This document shows, in pieces, positions 26,160 to 34,318 of a stretch of DNA of 37,553 nt (the stretch's first letter is position 1; every line of letters begins with the position of its first letter). A model generated the notes under the pieces. That model searched no databases and had not been told where the DNA came from. It saw nothing but the letters and a program-made list of their open reading frames with translations. Location: assembly GCA_020532215.1 (NCBI GenBank), contig JAJBBF010000065.1, positions 1-37,553 of the forward strand, written 5' to 3'. Position numbers and translations under genes: made by a program. The DNA comes from Candidatus Cloacimonadota bacterium (GTDB lineage: Bacteria > Cloacimonadota > Cloacimonadia > Cloacimonadales > Cloacimonadaceae).

Positions 26160-28445
26160 CTAATAGATGGTGATCTCGTCCAGCAGGCAGGCGGAGTCAT
26201 AGATACTGTCGCCAACGTCACCGGCAGAGATCCTGAGACGCACAATCTGTCCGTGATAGGCGCTGATATCCGCCACAAACTGGCGCCAGCCGGTCATGTA
26301 GCAGCCGCCTTGGTCAAATGAGATGGGTGGCGTGCAGTTGGTGAGCCCGTAGCCCACGAAGGAATCGATGGTCTCGTGGAAGAGGGTGTGGGTGGCGCCG
26401 GTGCTGTCCACCAGGGCAAAGGTGAGATAGTCCTGGTATTGGGATCCCACCCATTCCATGAACTCTTCGGAGATGAAGTTCCATTTGATGCTGAGGTTGT
26501 TCACAGAATCGGGTACGCGGAAAGGCTGGGAGATGGATCCGCTGCTGGTGGTGAAACCGAGCCCGGTGGAGATGATGCCCATATAGGAGCCCTGGGTTGG
26601 GGCTTGGTCTCCAAGCTGGGTGATCACACGGCCATCGCCTTCGCGGAACCAGCCGTTGAGGTTGCCGAACTCAAAGTCTCCGTTGATAAGGTCATAGGTA
26701 TAGTGCAATCCGTCCCGGCCCCACATCGAATAGGCGGCGTGGTAATGGCCGGGGTCGGTCTGTCCGGCTATGAAAGCTTCGCCGTTGTTCTTGAGCTGAA
26801 CGGCCAGGCGGCGGAAATACTCCAGCACCCGGTCGCGGGCCCAGGTGGCTCCTACTATCTTCGAGAATCCCAAATAGGCGTTCGCGCCTTTCGCGGAGAA
26901 AGCGTTGCGGAGATTGTTCACCTTGAAGCTCTCGCAGGAGGAGTTGAAGACCACGCTGTTCGGCATGGTGCCGGGCAGGTTCTGGATCCAGGCGGAACGG
27001 ACACTGTATACGGTGCCCTTTTGGGCAAAGCCGCCGGCGGTGGAATAGGTTACGTTTTCGAAGAAACCGATCTCGTCGTTGAGGATGGGGAGGATGTAAT
27101 CCCAGATATTATCGTCGGTCATCAGTTCCCGGGTGAGGATGTGTTCACCGCCAACCCCATGGGTGTACATGATCACGGTGCCGTATTCATGGATGTTGTT
27201 CAGGGAAGCGATGGTGCACTCTCCGGCGCTGAGGCTGACAACGTTGAGGCCCAGGTCGCTTTCATTGAAGATGGTGGTGAGTCCAGGCAGGACATTGGAG
27301 CTGGCGGAAAGTTGCTGCGTGAAGGGCTGCCAGATCAGGACGTCCTTGTCCTGGATAACGTCTTCATCCTCTTCCTTGGGATCGGCAGCGCCGACCGGCA
27401 ACACCCTGGGATCCGGTGCGATTCCACGGGTCTGCTTGTTAAGCGGAATGGAGGGTCCGCGAGGTCGTGTGTTTCCCACCGGAGCGCCGAGGGTAGTGAT
27501 ATATCCGTCCTCGTCTGTCTCGGAGAAGATCACTCCGCCTTTGATACCTGAGGAATAGGTGACCTCCAGATAGCCGTCCACAATCTCGGCTTTGGTTACG
27601 CCGGGCTGGTCCTCGAACCAGGTTTTCAGCTCTTGGGCGCCTTCTTCGAGGGTATTGGCATCGGTGGCGTTCAGGGCGGCGGAGATGGCGGCATGGTTGT
27701 CGATCATCTCGTCCACCTGCGTCTGGGTGATGGTTTCGTGAATGGTGACCTTGTACAGCGGCGAGTAGTTTGCCACCTTGGCGTCGGAATAAGCCACGAT
27801 CCGATAATAGCGGTCTCCGGCCATGGTTTCCAGGATCCCGGGATAGCCGGACCAGACGTTGTCGTTCTGGATCTCGTCGTAATGGCTGTAGAGGTCGCCA
27901 TCATCATAAAGCGAGCCGATCTCATCCACCACGGCGAAGGTGGAGTCCAGCTTGGCCACTGCGACATTTGTAATGCCCCGGGTGGTGGAGGTCAGGGTTT
28001 GGCGGACCACAGTGTAGCCGGTTTGGTTGGCAAAAAAGCTGCTTTGGCTGAAATACGGGTGGCCGGTGAATTCCACATCGGTGTTCCGCATCACGTAGAA
28101 GGTGGCGGTGCCCGTGTTTCCCTTTTTGTCCTTGGCCTCGCAGACGATGGTGTTTTCACCCATCTGCAGCGCGATGTCCGTCAAACTCCAGTTGGTGGTC
28201 CCGGTTGCCTCCACGGCAGCAGCGTCGTTGACCTTGATGGTAATGGATTTGATTTCCTTGTTGTCAAAAGCCGTCCCTGCCAGGTCGATGGTTTCCTGGG
28301 TGGTGGCGTAAGAAAAATAGTTGGTGGGAGATGAGATCTGGATAACGGGGTTTTCGTCATCCTTGGGGAACAACCAGGCGCAAGCCCCCAGCAAGAACAG
28401 CAAACCGATCAACAGGACTGGCGTCAGCCTTGTTAGGTTCTTCAT
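26160..28445 (-). CDS. Large lipoprotein with Ig-like N-terminus, putative clan CD (caspase/gingipain/CHAT-like) His-Cys domain and C-terminal beta-sandwich
   Basis: LIGLLFLLGAC lipobox; VIQISSPTNYFSYATTQETIDLAGTAFDN Ig-like; GTVIMYTHGVGGEH ... NSVVFNSSCESFKVNNLRNAFSAKGANAYLGFS; NGDFEFGNLNGWFREGDG beta-sandwich. Confidence 0.65.
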   Translation of the reverse strand: MKNLTRLTPVLLIGLLFLLGACAWLFPKDDENPVIQISSPTNYFSYATTQETIDLAGTAFDNKEIKSITIKVNDAAAVEATGTTNWSLTDIALQMGENTIVCEAKDKKGNTGTATFYVMRNTDVEFTGHPYFSQSSFFANQTGYTVVRQTLTSTTRGITNVAVAKLDSTFAVVDEIGSLYDDGDLYSHYDEIQNDNVWSGYPGILETMAGDRYYRIVAYSDAKVANYSPLYKVTIHETITQTQVDEMIDNHAAISAALNATDANTLEEGAQELKTWFEDQPGVTKAEIVDGYLEVTYSSGIKGGVIFSETDEDGYITTLGAPVGNTRPRGPSIPLNKQTRGIAPDPRVLPVGAADPKEEDEDVIQDKDVLIWQPFTQQLSASSNVLPGLTTIFNESDLGLNVVSLSAGECTIASLNNIHEYGTVIMYTHGVGGEHILTRELMTDDNIWDYILPILNDEIGFFENVTYSTAGGFAQKGTVYSVRSAWIQNLPGTMPNSVVFNSSCESFKVNNLRNAFSAKGANAYLGFSKIVGATWARDRVLEYFRRLAVQLKNNGEAFIAGQTDPGHYHAAYSMWGRDGLHYTYDLINGDFEFGNLNGWFREGDGRVITQLGDQAPTQGSYMGIISTGLGFTTSSGSISQPFRVPDSVNNLSIKWNFISEEFMEWVGSQYQDYLTFALVDSTGATHTLFHETIDSFVGYGLTNCTPPISFDQGGCYMTGWRQFVADISAYHGQIVRLRISAGDVGDSIYDSACLLDEITIY

Positions 28446-28528
28446 AACATCCTCCTTTCAAGGACAAGTTTATTAAGGTGCATGTTGGTCTGCCGCCATA
28501 GGCAGAGACCCAACTCTCTCAGTTTGGC

Positions 28529-28556
28529 AATTTATTCCCATACAAAAAGCTGTCAA
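28529..28556 (-). promoter_or_regulatory. Putative promoter TTGACA-N16-TAAATT for the 761-aa lipoprotein gene
   Basis: -35 TTGACA on minus strand (28551-28556), -10 TAAATT (28529-28534). Confidence 0.5.
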
Positions 28557-28711
28557 GTAAAAAATCGCGTATAAACCTGAGAGCGTGCTTTTTTTGCTCC
28601 CTACCCCCGTTGGTGCCAATACTGGTTTCGGAGTTGGAAAAGCTTTTGGAATAAAGGGATATAGGCCCAGAGTGGATTAGGTTTCTGAGGATAAATTTCC
28701 ACAGGAAAAGA

Positions 28712-30019
28712 TCACATTGTGTCCAAGATCAACTCTTCCTTCTCTATCGGCTCGGGGCTGAAAGTGTAGGCTGCGCGGATAAGGCGCACCACTTCTTCCG
28801 CCTGGGCCTGGTCGTTGGCATGGATTTCACCAATGGGTTCTCCTTTTTCCAAGCAGTCCCCGATCTTGGGGATAAGCAGGGCGCCGGCGCCGTAGTCGAT
28901 AGAGTCCGAAACCTGCATCCGGCCAGCCTTGATCCGCACCAGGGCGTAGCCAATGGCGCGGGCGTCGATGGCTTTCACATAGCCACCGGTTTCGGCCAGA
29001 ACCGGTATCTTCACCGATGTCTTGCCTAGAAGGCTGTAATCATCAAGCACACGGGGATCGCCGCCCTGGGCTGTGATGATCTCCTCCAGCTTGGCCAGAG
29101 CTTTGCCGCTGGAAACGGCTGTTTGGATCATGTCCACGGCCTCTCGTTCCGAAGCGGCCAGCCCTCCGCTCAGCAGCAGCCTCGCGGTGAGTTCCGTGGT
29201 GAGTATCTTGGTGTCGCGCAGAGGGTTTCCTTTCAGATATTCGATCGCCTCCACCATCTCCAGGGCGTTGCCCACAGCCAGGCCGAGGGGTGAATTCATG
29301 TTCGAAAAGACCACCTGGACCTTCTGGCTAAAGCTGGCGCCGGTGGAGACCAGCAGTTTGGACAGTTCGCGGGCTTTGCCCAGATCCGGCATGAAAGCGC
29401 CGCTGCCGATCTTGAGGTCGATCACCAGGTGTTCGCTGCCTTCGGCGATCTTTTTGCTCATGATGCTGGCTGTGATCAGGCCCAGGCTTTCCACGGTGGC
29501 GGTCACGTCGCGCAGGGCGTAGATACGCTTGTCGGCGGGAACCAGCGCGTCGGATTGGCCGATCAGGGCGCAGCCATGTTTTTCCACCAGGGCCTGGAAC
29601 TCTTCCGGGGCATACTGGGTGCGGAATCCGGGGATGGACTCCAGCTTGTCGAGGGTGCCACCGGTATGGCCGAGGCCGCGTCCGGAGATCATCGGCACAG
29701 CAAGTCCCAGGGAAGCCGCGATGGGAGCCAGCATCAGGCTGATCTTGTCGCCGACTCCGCCGGTGGAATGCTTGTCCGCGACGATCAGTTCAGCGGGGAA
29801 TTTGATGATCTGGCCGCTGTCGATGTAGCTTTGGGTGAGGCTGGCGATCTCCCGGGCATCCAGGCCCTGGAAAAATATGGCCATCAGCAGCGCGCTCATC
29901 TGGTATTCGGGGATCGCGCCGGCCATGTAGTTTTCGATGAAGGAGGCTATATCCTTGGCTGAGATGGCTTTGCCTTCGCGTTTGGCGAGAATGAGTTCCA
30001 CGGGGTTGATATTTGGCAT
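28712..30019 (-). CDS. deoA: Thymidine/pyrimidine-nucleoside phosphorylase
   Basis: MPNINPVELILAKREGKAISAKDIASFI, DKHSTGGVGDKISLMLAP, SGRGLGHTGGTLDKLESIPGF. ORF open to 30436 but real start is 30019. Confidence 0.95.
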   Translation of the reverse strand: MPNINPVELILAKREGKAISAKDIASFIENYMAGAIPEYQMSALLMAIFFQGLDAREIASLTQSYIDSGQIIKFPAELIVADKHSTGGVGDKISLMLAPIAASLGLAVPMISGRGLGHTGGTLDKLESIPGFRTQYAPEEFQALVEKHGCALIGQSDALVPADKRIYALRDVTATVESLGLITASIMSKKIAEGSEHLVIDLKIGSGAFMPDLGKARELSKLLVSTGASFSQKVQVVFSNMNSPLGLAVGNALEMVEAIEYLKGNPLRDTKILTTELTARLLLSGGLAASEREAVDMIQTAVSSGKALAKLEEIITAQGGDPRVLDDYSLLGKTSVKIPVLAETGGYVKAIDARAIGYALVRIKAGRMQVSDSIDYGAGALLIPKIGDCLEKGEPIGEIHANDQAQAEEVVRLIRAAYTFSPEPIEKEELILDTM

Positions 30020-30033
30020 GAGGATGTTCCTTA

Positions 30034-31014
30034 TTAGCTGGAGACCAGTTTTTCGCGGATATAGCCGCTGAAAATATCCATCACCCAGACCACGATGGCG
30101 ATCAGCCACATGATCAGGCCCACGTTGCGCCAGGCCAGCATCTGCTGCTGTTGGTTGAGGGCGAGGCCGATGCCGCCTCCGCCCACAAAGCCGACGATGG
30201 TGGCCATGCGCACATTGATGTCCCAGCGGTAGATGGTGAAGGCCAGATAGGGAGCCAGGATCTGGGGGGTTACGGCGTAGCGCCAGACCTGCAGGGTGGA
30301 AGCGCCGGTGGCCTTGATAGCCTCCACGGGTCCGGGATCGATGTTTTCGATCTGCTCGGAGTATAGCTTCACCAGCGCGGCGATGGAATGGATCCATAGA
30401 GCCAGCATACCGGCAAAGGGGCCGATGCCCACCCAAACGCAGAAGATGATGGCCCAGACGATGGCCTCGATGGAGCGGAAAATGGTTGAGATGGTACGGA
30501 TGAAGATGTAGGCGGCCTTGCCGGCGGGGGAGCCGTACATCAGGTTTTTGGCGGCGAAAAAGCTGAGCAGGAAAGCGAAGGGAATGGCAAAAACCGTGGC
30601 CAGCAAGGCCAGATAGATGGTTTCCATCAGGGCGGCCAGCATCGGCATCAGTTGGTTCAGATTGGGGTTGAAGATGCCCTTGATGATGTTCTGGGCGTTA
30701 CCCGCCTGGGTGAGAAAAGCCAGCGGCCTCACCTCCACGATCACCCAGCCGACCACAGAACTGATCAGGATCCCCAGAGCGGCTTCCCACTTCCAGAATT
30801 GGTGTCCGGAACCAGTTTCCGGTCTGACGATCATCCTTCCGATGCTGCCTTTGCAGGCGCCCAAAGCCAGCCCCACGGCAACAGGCGGCAGCAGGATCAG
30901 CCAGGCCGGGGCAGGCGTGGTTACCACCTCCAGCCGGAAGACCAGCCAGGCGCTGCAGCCCAGGATGTAGAGCCAGAGCAGATATTCGATCGCGCTTGCT
31001 TTCAGATACTTCAT
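30034..31014 (-). CDS. phnE: PhnE-like phosphonate/phosphate ABC transporter permease
   Basis: ETIYLALLATVFAIPFAFLLSFFAAKNL, RTISTIFRSIEAIVWAIIFCVWVGIGPFAGMLAL, EAIKATGAS, RWDINVRMATIVGFVGGGGIG. Confidence 0.9.
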   Translation of the reverse strand: MKYLKASAIEYLLWLYILGCSAWLVFRLEVVTTPAPAWLILLPPVAVGLALGACKGSIGRMIVRPETGSGHQFWKWEAALGILISSVVGWVIVEVRPLAFLTQAGNAQNIIKGIFNPNLNQLMPMLAALMETIYLALLATVFAIPFAFLLSFFAAKNLMYGSPAGKAAYIFIRTISTIFRSIEAIVWAIIFCVWVGIGPFAGMLALWIHSIAALVKLYSEQIENIDPGPVEAIKATGASTLQVWRYAVTPQILAPYLAFTIYRWDINVRMATIVGFVGGGGIGLALNQQQQMLAWRNVGLIMWLIAIVVWVMDIFSGYIREKLVSS

Positions 31015-31063
31015 GGGAGGTAAGCTGAAAAAGGGGGCGGAAAAGTCAAGCAGTTTTTGTTTT

Positions 31064-31202
31064 CCCTACGGAATCAACGGATTCAAAGGATTGTAGGGAT
31101 TTCTTTAACCAGAGGCACGGAGATAAAGAGAAAAAGGAAAAAGGTTTGCTCACAGCCCCGCTGTGTCATTCCGGGGTGGGGCTTCAGCCCCGGGGCCCCG
31201 GA
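31064..31202. repeat. Intergenic repeat-like tract (short direct and inverted repeats, two GC hairpins)
   Basis: CCCTAC...GTAGGG; CACAGC-ccc-GCTGTG (31151-31165); CCGGGG/GGGGCT-tc-AGCCCC/CCCCGG nest. Confidence 0.5.
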
Positions 31203-31217
31203 AGCCAGAGAAAAATA

Positions 31218-31245
31218 TTGACAGATCGTGCGTTCTCGCTATTAT
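31218..31245 (+). promoter_or_regulatory. Putative promoter TTGACA-N16-TATTAT
   Basis: -35 at 31218-31223, -10 at 31240-31245; predicted TSS at about the ATG at 31253. Confidence 0.65.
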
Positions 31246-31252
31246 GAATGGC

Positions 31253-32032
31253 ATGCTAAAAACACGTCAACTGATCTTCTTGGCCGCTCTGACGCTGGCC
31301 TGGGCGGGGAATATAACGGCGGATGATGTTCCGACCACCCGGATGGTTGCGCCACCTGCGGATTCCCTCAGTCCCGTGGCCCATTCTGCTTCCTTGGATA
31401 CCGGCAGATCTGTCCTGAACAAAGAAATATCCGTCTTCAGATTTGAGGGAACAGGCCCGGAAAAGGTCATCATCGTGGGCGGCATCCACGGCAACGAACC
31501 TCAGAGTGTGGTTTTCGCGGAGGCTTTGGTGGACAGCCTGAACACCCTGGAACCCACAACCATGGCCAAAACCCTGATCGTGATCCCGCTTTTGAACCCA
31601 GACGGTTTTGAACTGAAAACCCGCAAAAACGCCCGCGGAATAGACCTGAACCGGAACTTTCCCGCGCTGGACTTCTCAGTGGGATATCCCAAGAGCAAAT
31701 ACTACGGTGGGGATAAAGCCGGCTCCGAACCCGAAACGAGATTCATGTTGGACCTGCTAAAGAGGGAAAAACCGGACCTTTTGATAATGCTGCACACTCC
31801 CTACAACCTCGTCAACAGCGACGGCGACTCTCTGGGTCTGGGTCCCCGGCTGGCCGAAACGCTGGGCCTAAAATACCTTGCTGAAATGGCATATTCCACT
31901 CCCGGGGCCGCCGGCAGTTACTTCGGCAGGGAGGGTCGTCTGCCTGTGCTCACCGTAGAATTCCCAGCCCGGGACGACGTCTGGAAGAGATTTGGCGTAA
32001 AGTTCCTCAGGTTTTTACTGGCGTCGGAGTAA
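31253..32032 (+). CDS. M14-family zinc carboxypeptidase/AstE-like (MpaA-like) protein, exported
   Basis: Signal peptide; GGIHGNEPQ (HxxE), RGIDLNRNFPALDF, LLIMLHTP, LTVEFPA. ATG 31253 chosen because ATG 31244 overlaps the predicted -10. Confidence 0.85.
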   Translation: MLKTRQLIFLAALTLAWAGNITADDVPTTRMVAPPADSLSPVAHSASLDTGRSVLNKEISVFRFEGTGPEKVIIVGGIHGNEPQSVVFAEALVDSLNTLEPTTMAKTLIVIPLLNPDGFELKTRKNARGIDLNRNFPALDFSVGYPKSKYYGGDKAGSEPETRFMLDLLKREKPDLLIMLHTPYNLVNSDGDSLGLGPRLAETLGLKYLAEMAYSTPGAAGSYFGREGRLPVLTVEFPARDDVWKRFGVKFLRFLLASE

Positions 32033-32109
32033 GAAAAAAATCCTTGCCAAGATCAGAGGGGATAATGAAATTGGTAATCATCTGAAATTTCATCCAAGGA
32101 GATACAATT

Positions 32110-33537
32110 ATGAACAGCAAGCCAATGCTTGGCAGATACTTGGCCGCCGCCCTGCTGATGGCGATTTGGGCCGGGCTGCTTTCCGCGCAGACACCTTTAT
32201 TCACTTTTAATGTCGACGATCTCGAGGGCACCGAGCGCAACACTATCTGGCTCTTCGATTTCGACAGCCCCTCTTTTCCCACCCATGACGGAAACTGGTA
32301 TTCCTTCGGCGATACCCCGATTTATCAAAGTTTTCCCTTCCTGCACTATTACGCCGAAGACCTGGTGCGCATGACCCTGCCCGGCAACCCGGAAGGAACT
32401 ACTCTGATCGGCTGCGTGCAGGAAAACGTCCCCTTCACGGGAGACCCCTCCCAGATTGGCATCTCTTTCTCAGCTTTCAACCTCACCGATCTTGAGCGGG
32501 TGAACCTGGTTAACCCCGGCGATCCCTGGCAGACGCCCGGCGAATCGGGTGATATCCGAACCTACGCAAATTCCAACGGTTACATCACCTTGGGCGGGGC
32601 CAACAAACTACGCATCACCAATATGCAATACGAGATCACCACCCCTTATCCCACCGGCCAAGAGATCCACGATTTCATCGAATCCCTGGCTTATCCCATA
32701 CCCTATACCTGGAATCCAACCGAAAGCATCGGGCCCGGCATCTTTTTCGGGCAGACCGGATCCGGCACCGGATTGGTGGATCCCGCTTTGAGCGACCCCG
32801 CCTGGGCAGCGTTATTCGAAGATGTTGGCTATGTTGTCACCATCGAGATGCGGAATATCGTTTCCCGCACCACCCAGAACTCCACCTACCACGATTTTGA
32901 CCTGCTGCTTTACGCCGATACCGAACCCAACGTTCCCGTGGTGCTGAGCAGCTTTACCGCCGGCCTCAACGCGGAAAACCTGGCTGTGCTGAACTGGAGC
33001 ACCGCCTCCGAAAGCGACCTGATCGGCTTCCGGGTCTTCGGTTCCCCCACGCAAGAGCTGGATTCCGCCTATAATCTCACCCCCGTGCTGATCCCCGCCC
33101 AAAACAGCAGCAGCGGCGCTGATTACAGCTTCACCGCTGCGGAATTCGACGCCCCCGGCACCTACTGGTTCTGGCTGGAAAGCATCGATATCTCCGGCAA
33201 CAGCGGCTTCTTTGGCCCAATTTCCGTGACCATAAATGACGCCCAAATCCCGCCCCTGCCGGACCGCAGCAGCCTCGGTAGCGCCTATCCCAATCCCTTT
33301 GTGGGCGGTGCCAGCGCGAATATCCTCGTGGAGATCAAAGCCGGCGACAGCGGCGAGCTTGGCATCTACAACCTGGCCGGCCAGCGCGTGGCCTCTTTCC
33401 CGGTGCAGCAGGGCGTTCAAACCATCTCCTGGGATGGCCTGGATCCCAGCGGCAAAGCCTGCGCCAGCGGCGTCTATTTCTACCGGCTTAACACTGGATC
33501 CCACCGCGAGACCAAAAAACTCATCCTCTTCAAATAA
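32110..33537 (+). CDS. Secreted protein with Fn3-like region and C-terminal FlgD-Ig/T9SS-type sorting domain
   Basis: Signal peptide; LSSFTAGLNAENLAVLNWSTASESDLIGFRVF; SLGSAYPNPF...LGIYNLAGQRVASF...SGVYFYRLNTGSHRETKKLILFK. Confidence 0.8.
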   Translation: MNSKPMLGRYLAAALLMAIWAGLLSAQTPLFTFNVDDLEGTERNTIWLFDFDSPSFPTHDGNWYSFGDTPIYQSFPFLHYYAEDLVRMTLPGNPEGTTLIGCVQENVPFTGDPSQIGISFSAFNLTDLERVNLVNPGDPWQTPGESGDIRTYANSNGYITLGGANKLRITNMQYEITTPYPTGQEIHDFIESLAYPIPYTWNPTESIGPGIFFGQTGSGTGLVDPALSDPAWAALFEDVGYVVTIEMRNIVSRTTQNSTYHDFDLLLYADTEPNVPVVLSSFTAGLNAENLAVLNWSTASESDLIGFRVFGSPTQELDSAYNLTPVLIPAQNSSSGADYSFTAAEFDAPGTYWFWLESIDISGNSGFFGPISVTINDAQIPPLPDRSSLGSAYPNPFVGGASANILVEIKAGDSGELGIYNLAGQRVASFPVQQGVQTISWDGLDPSGKACASGVYFYRLNTGSHRETKKLILFK

Positions 33538-33561
33538 AGCCTGATCAATCAGGACAAGATA

Positions 33562-33590
33562 AAACCCGGTCCCTGCGGCCGGGTTTTTCT
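33562..33590 (+). terminator. Intrinsic terminator
   Basis: AAACCCGG...CCGGGTTTTTCTT. Confidence 0.8.
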
Positions 33591-33632
33591 TGTGTTTCAT
33601 GTTAAAATGAAGTGGGTGCGACTGTTGCCATC

Positions 33633-33903
33633 CCAGCGCAGGAGAATGCGTGAAAATTCATTTCTAAGTCCCGGAGGGACGGAATTTTAGATAGATACGG
33701 TGATTTCGAGATGTTTAATGTGAGTCCCTTGGGGACGACACATATGATACGTATCTCATTGTGGTTTATGTGAATATCAAGTTCCATAATGCCGTCCCTC
33801 CGGGACTCCGTGGGCATTTTGGGACTTCGGTTCTATCTGAAATTCCGTCCCCACGGGACTTTTTTACGGAATCCTCTCTTGCTTGTCACACAGCCTGCGC
33901 TGG
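33633..33903. repeat. Nested inverted-repeat element with four GTCCC-N3-GGGAC units
   Basis: Outer IR CCAGCGCAGG (33633-33642)/CCTGCGCTGG (33894-33903); inner 30-bp IR 33666-33695/33832-33861 (27/30); GTCCC-N3-GGGAC at 33668, 33724, 33794, 33847. Confidence 0.85.
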
Positions 33904-33950
33904 AATTACAAAGACGGCATCCGCTTTCAACCACCATAAATCAACTTGAA

Positions 33951-33988
33951 CCAAAAAAAAGCCCCTGCCAGAACGGGGCAGAGGCTTC
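33951..33988 (-). terminator. Intrinsic terminator of the minus-strand small protein gene
   Basis: On minus strand: GCCTCTGCCCCGTTCTGGCAGGGGCTTTTTTTT. Confidence 0.75.
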
Positions 33989-34010
33989 CAATGCTAATGG
34001 ATCCTGCTTG

Positions 34011-34223
34011 TTAAGCTTTCTTCCAGTTGAATTCTTTTTCCAGGTAGAGGTAGAAATTATCGCGGTTGTGGGGTTTGTAGGCGTCTCCGGCTTTGTAGTC
34101 CTTGCATTTTTGCTTGATGTCGGCCAGGTTGGCGTCGGTTTTTTCACGGCCATAAACCTTGAGGATATGGGCCATCTCATGTTCCTGTTCGCAGGCTACG
34201 AGGTTAGCGTCTTGGTTTGCCAT
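34011..34223 (-). CDS. Small hypothetical protein (70 aa)
   Basis: MANQDANLVACEQEHEMAHILKVYGREKTDANLADIKQKCKDYKAGDAYKPHNRDNFYLYLEKEFNWKKA; RBS AAGGAGTG, own promoter (TTGCCG-N17-TAGTAT) and terminator. Confidence 0.75.
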   Translation of the reverse strand: MANQDANLVACEQEHEMAHILKVYGREKTDANLADIKQKCKDYKAGDAYKPHNRDNFYLYLEKEFNWKKA

Positions 34224-34256
34224 GTTTCACTCCTTGTTATTATATGGTTTGATAAT

Positions 34257-34285
34257 ATACTAATCCGCCTGGCGGGCGCCGGCAA
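34257..34285 (-). promoter_or_regulatory. Putative promoter TTGCCG-N17-TAGTAT for the 70-aa protein
   Basis: -35 at 34280-34285 and -10 at 34257-34262 on minus strand. Confidence 0.5.
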
Positions 34286-34318
34286 CTTTTCCGGGCTTTT
34301 TTCAGCTCGGGCGAGGGC

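Noticed and set aside
26376-27551. 391-aa plus-strand ORF opposite the 761-aa lipoprotein
   Set aside because: Antisense shadow ORF; the minus-strand frame has signal peptide, lipobox, domain-like composition, promoter and terminator.
28712-30436. 574-aa minus-strand ORF as one protein
   Set aside because: Only residues from 30019 down are thymidine phosphorylase. The N-terminal extension is low-quality sequence overlapping phnE in another frame.
33602-33817. 71-aa minus-strand ORF (and 33789..34346 plus-strand ORF)
   Set aside because: Derived from the palindromic repeat element; no RBS and no protein-like signature.
33668-33859. CRISPR array
   Set aside because: Four short GTCCC-N3-GGGAC units have unequal spacing (56, 70, 53 bp), mixed orientation and no cas genes; this is a palindromic repeat element.
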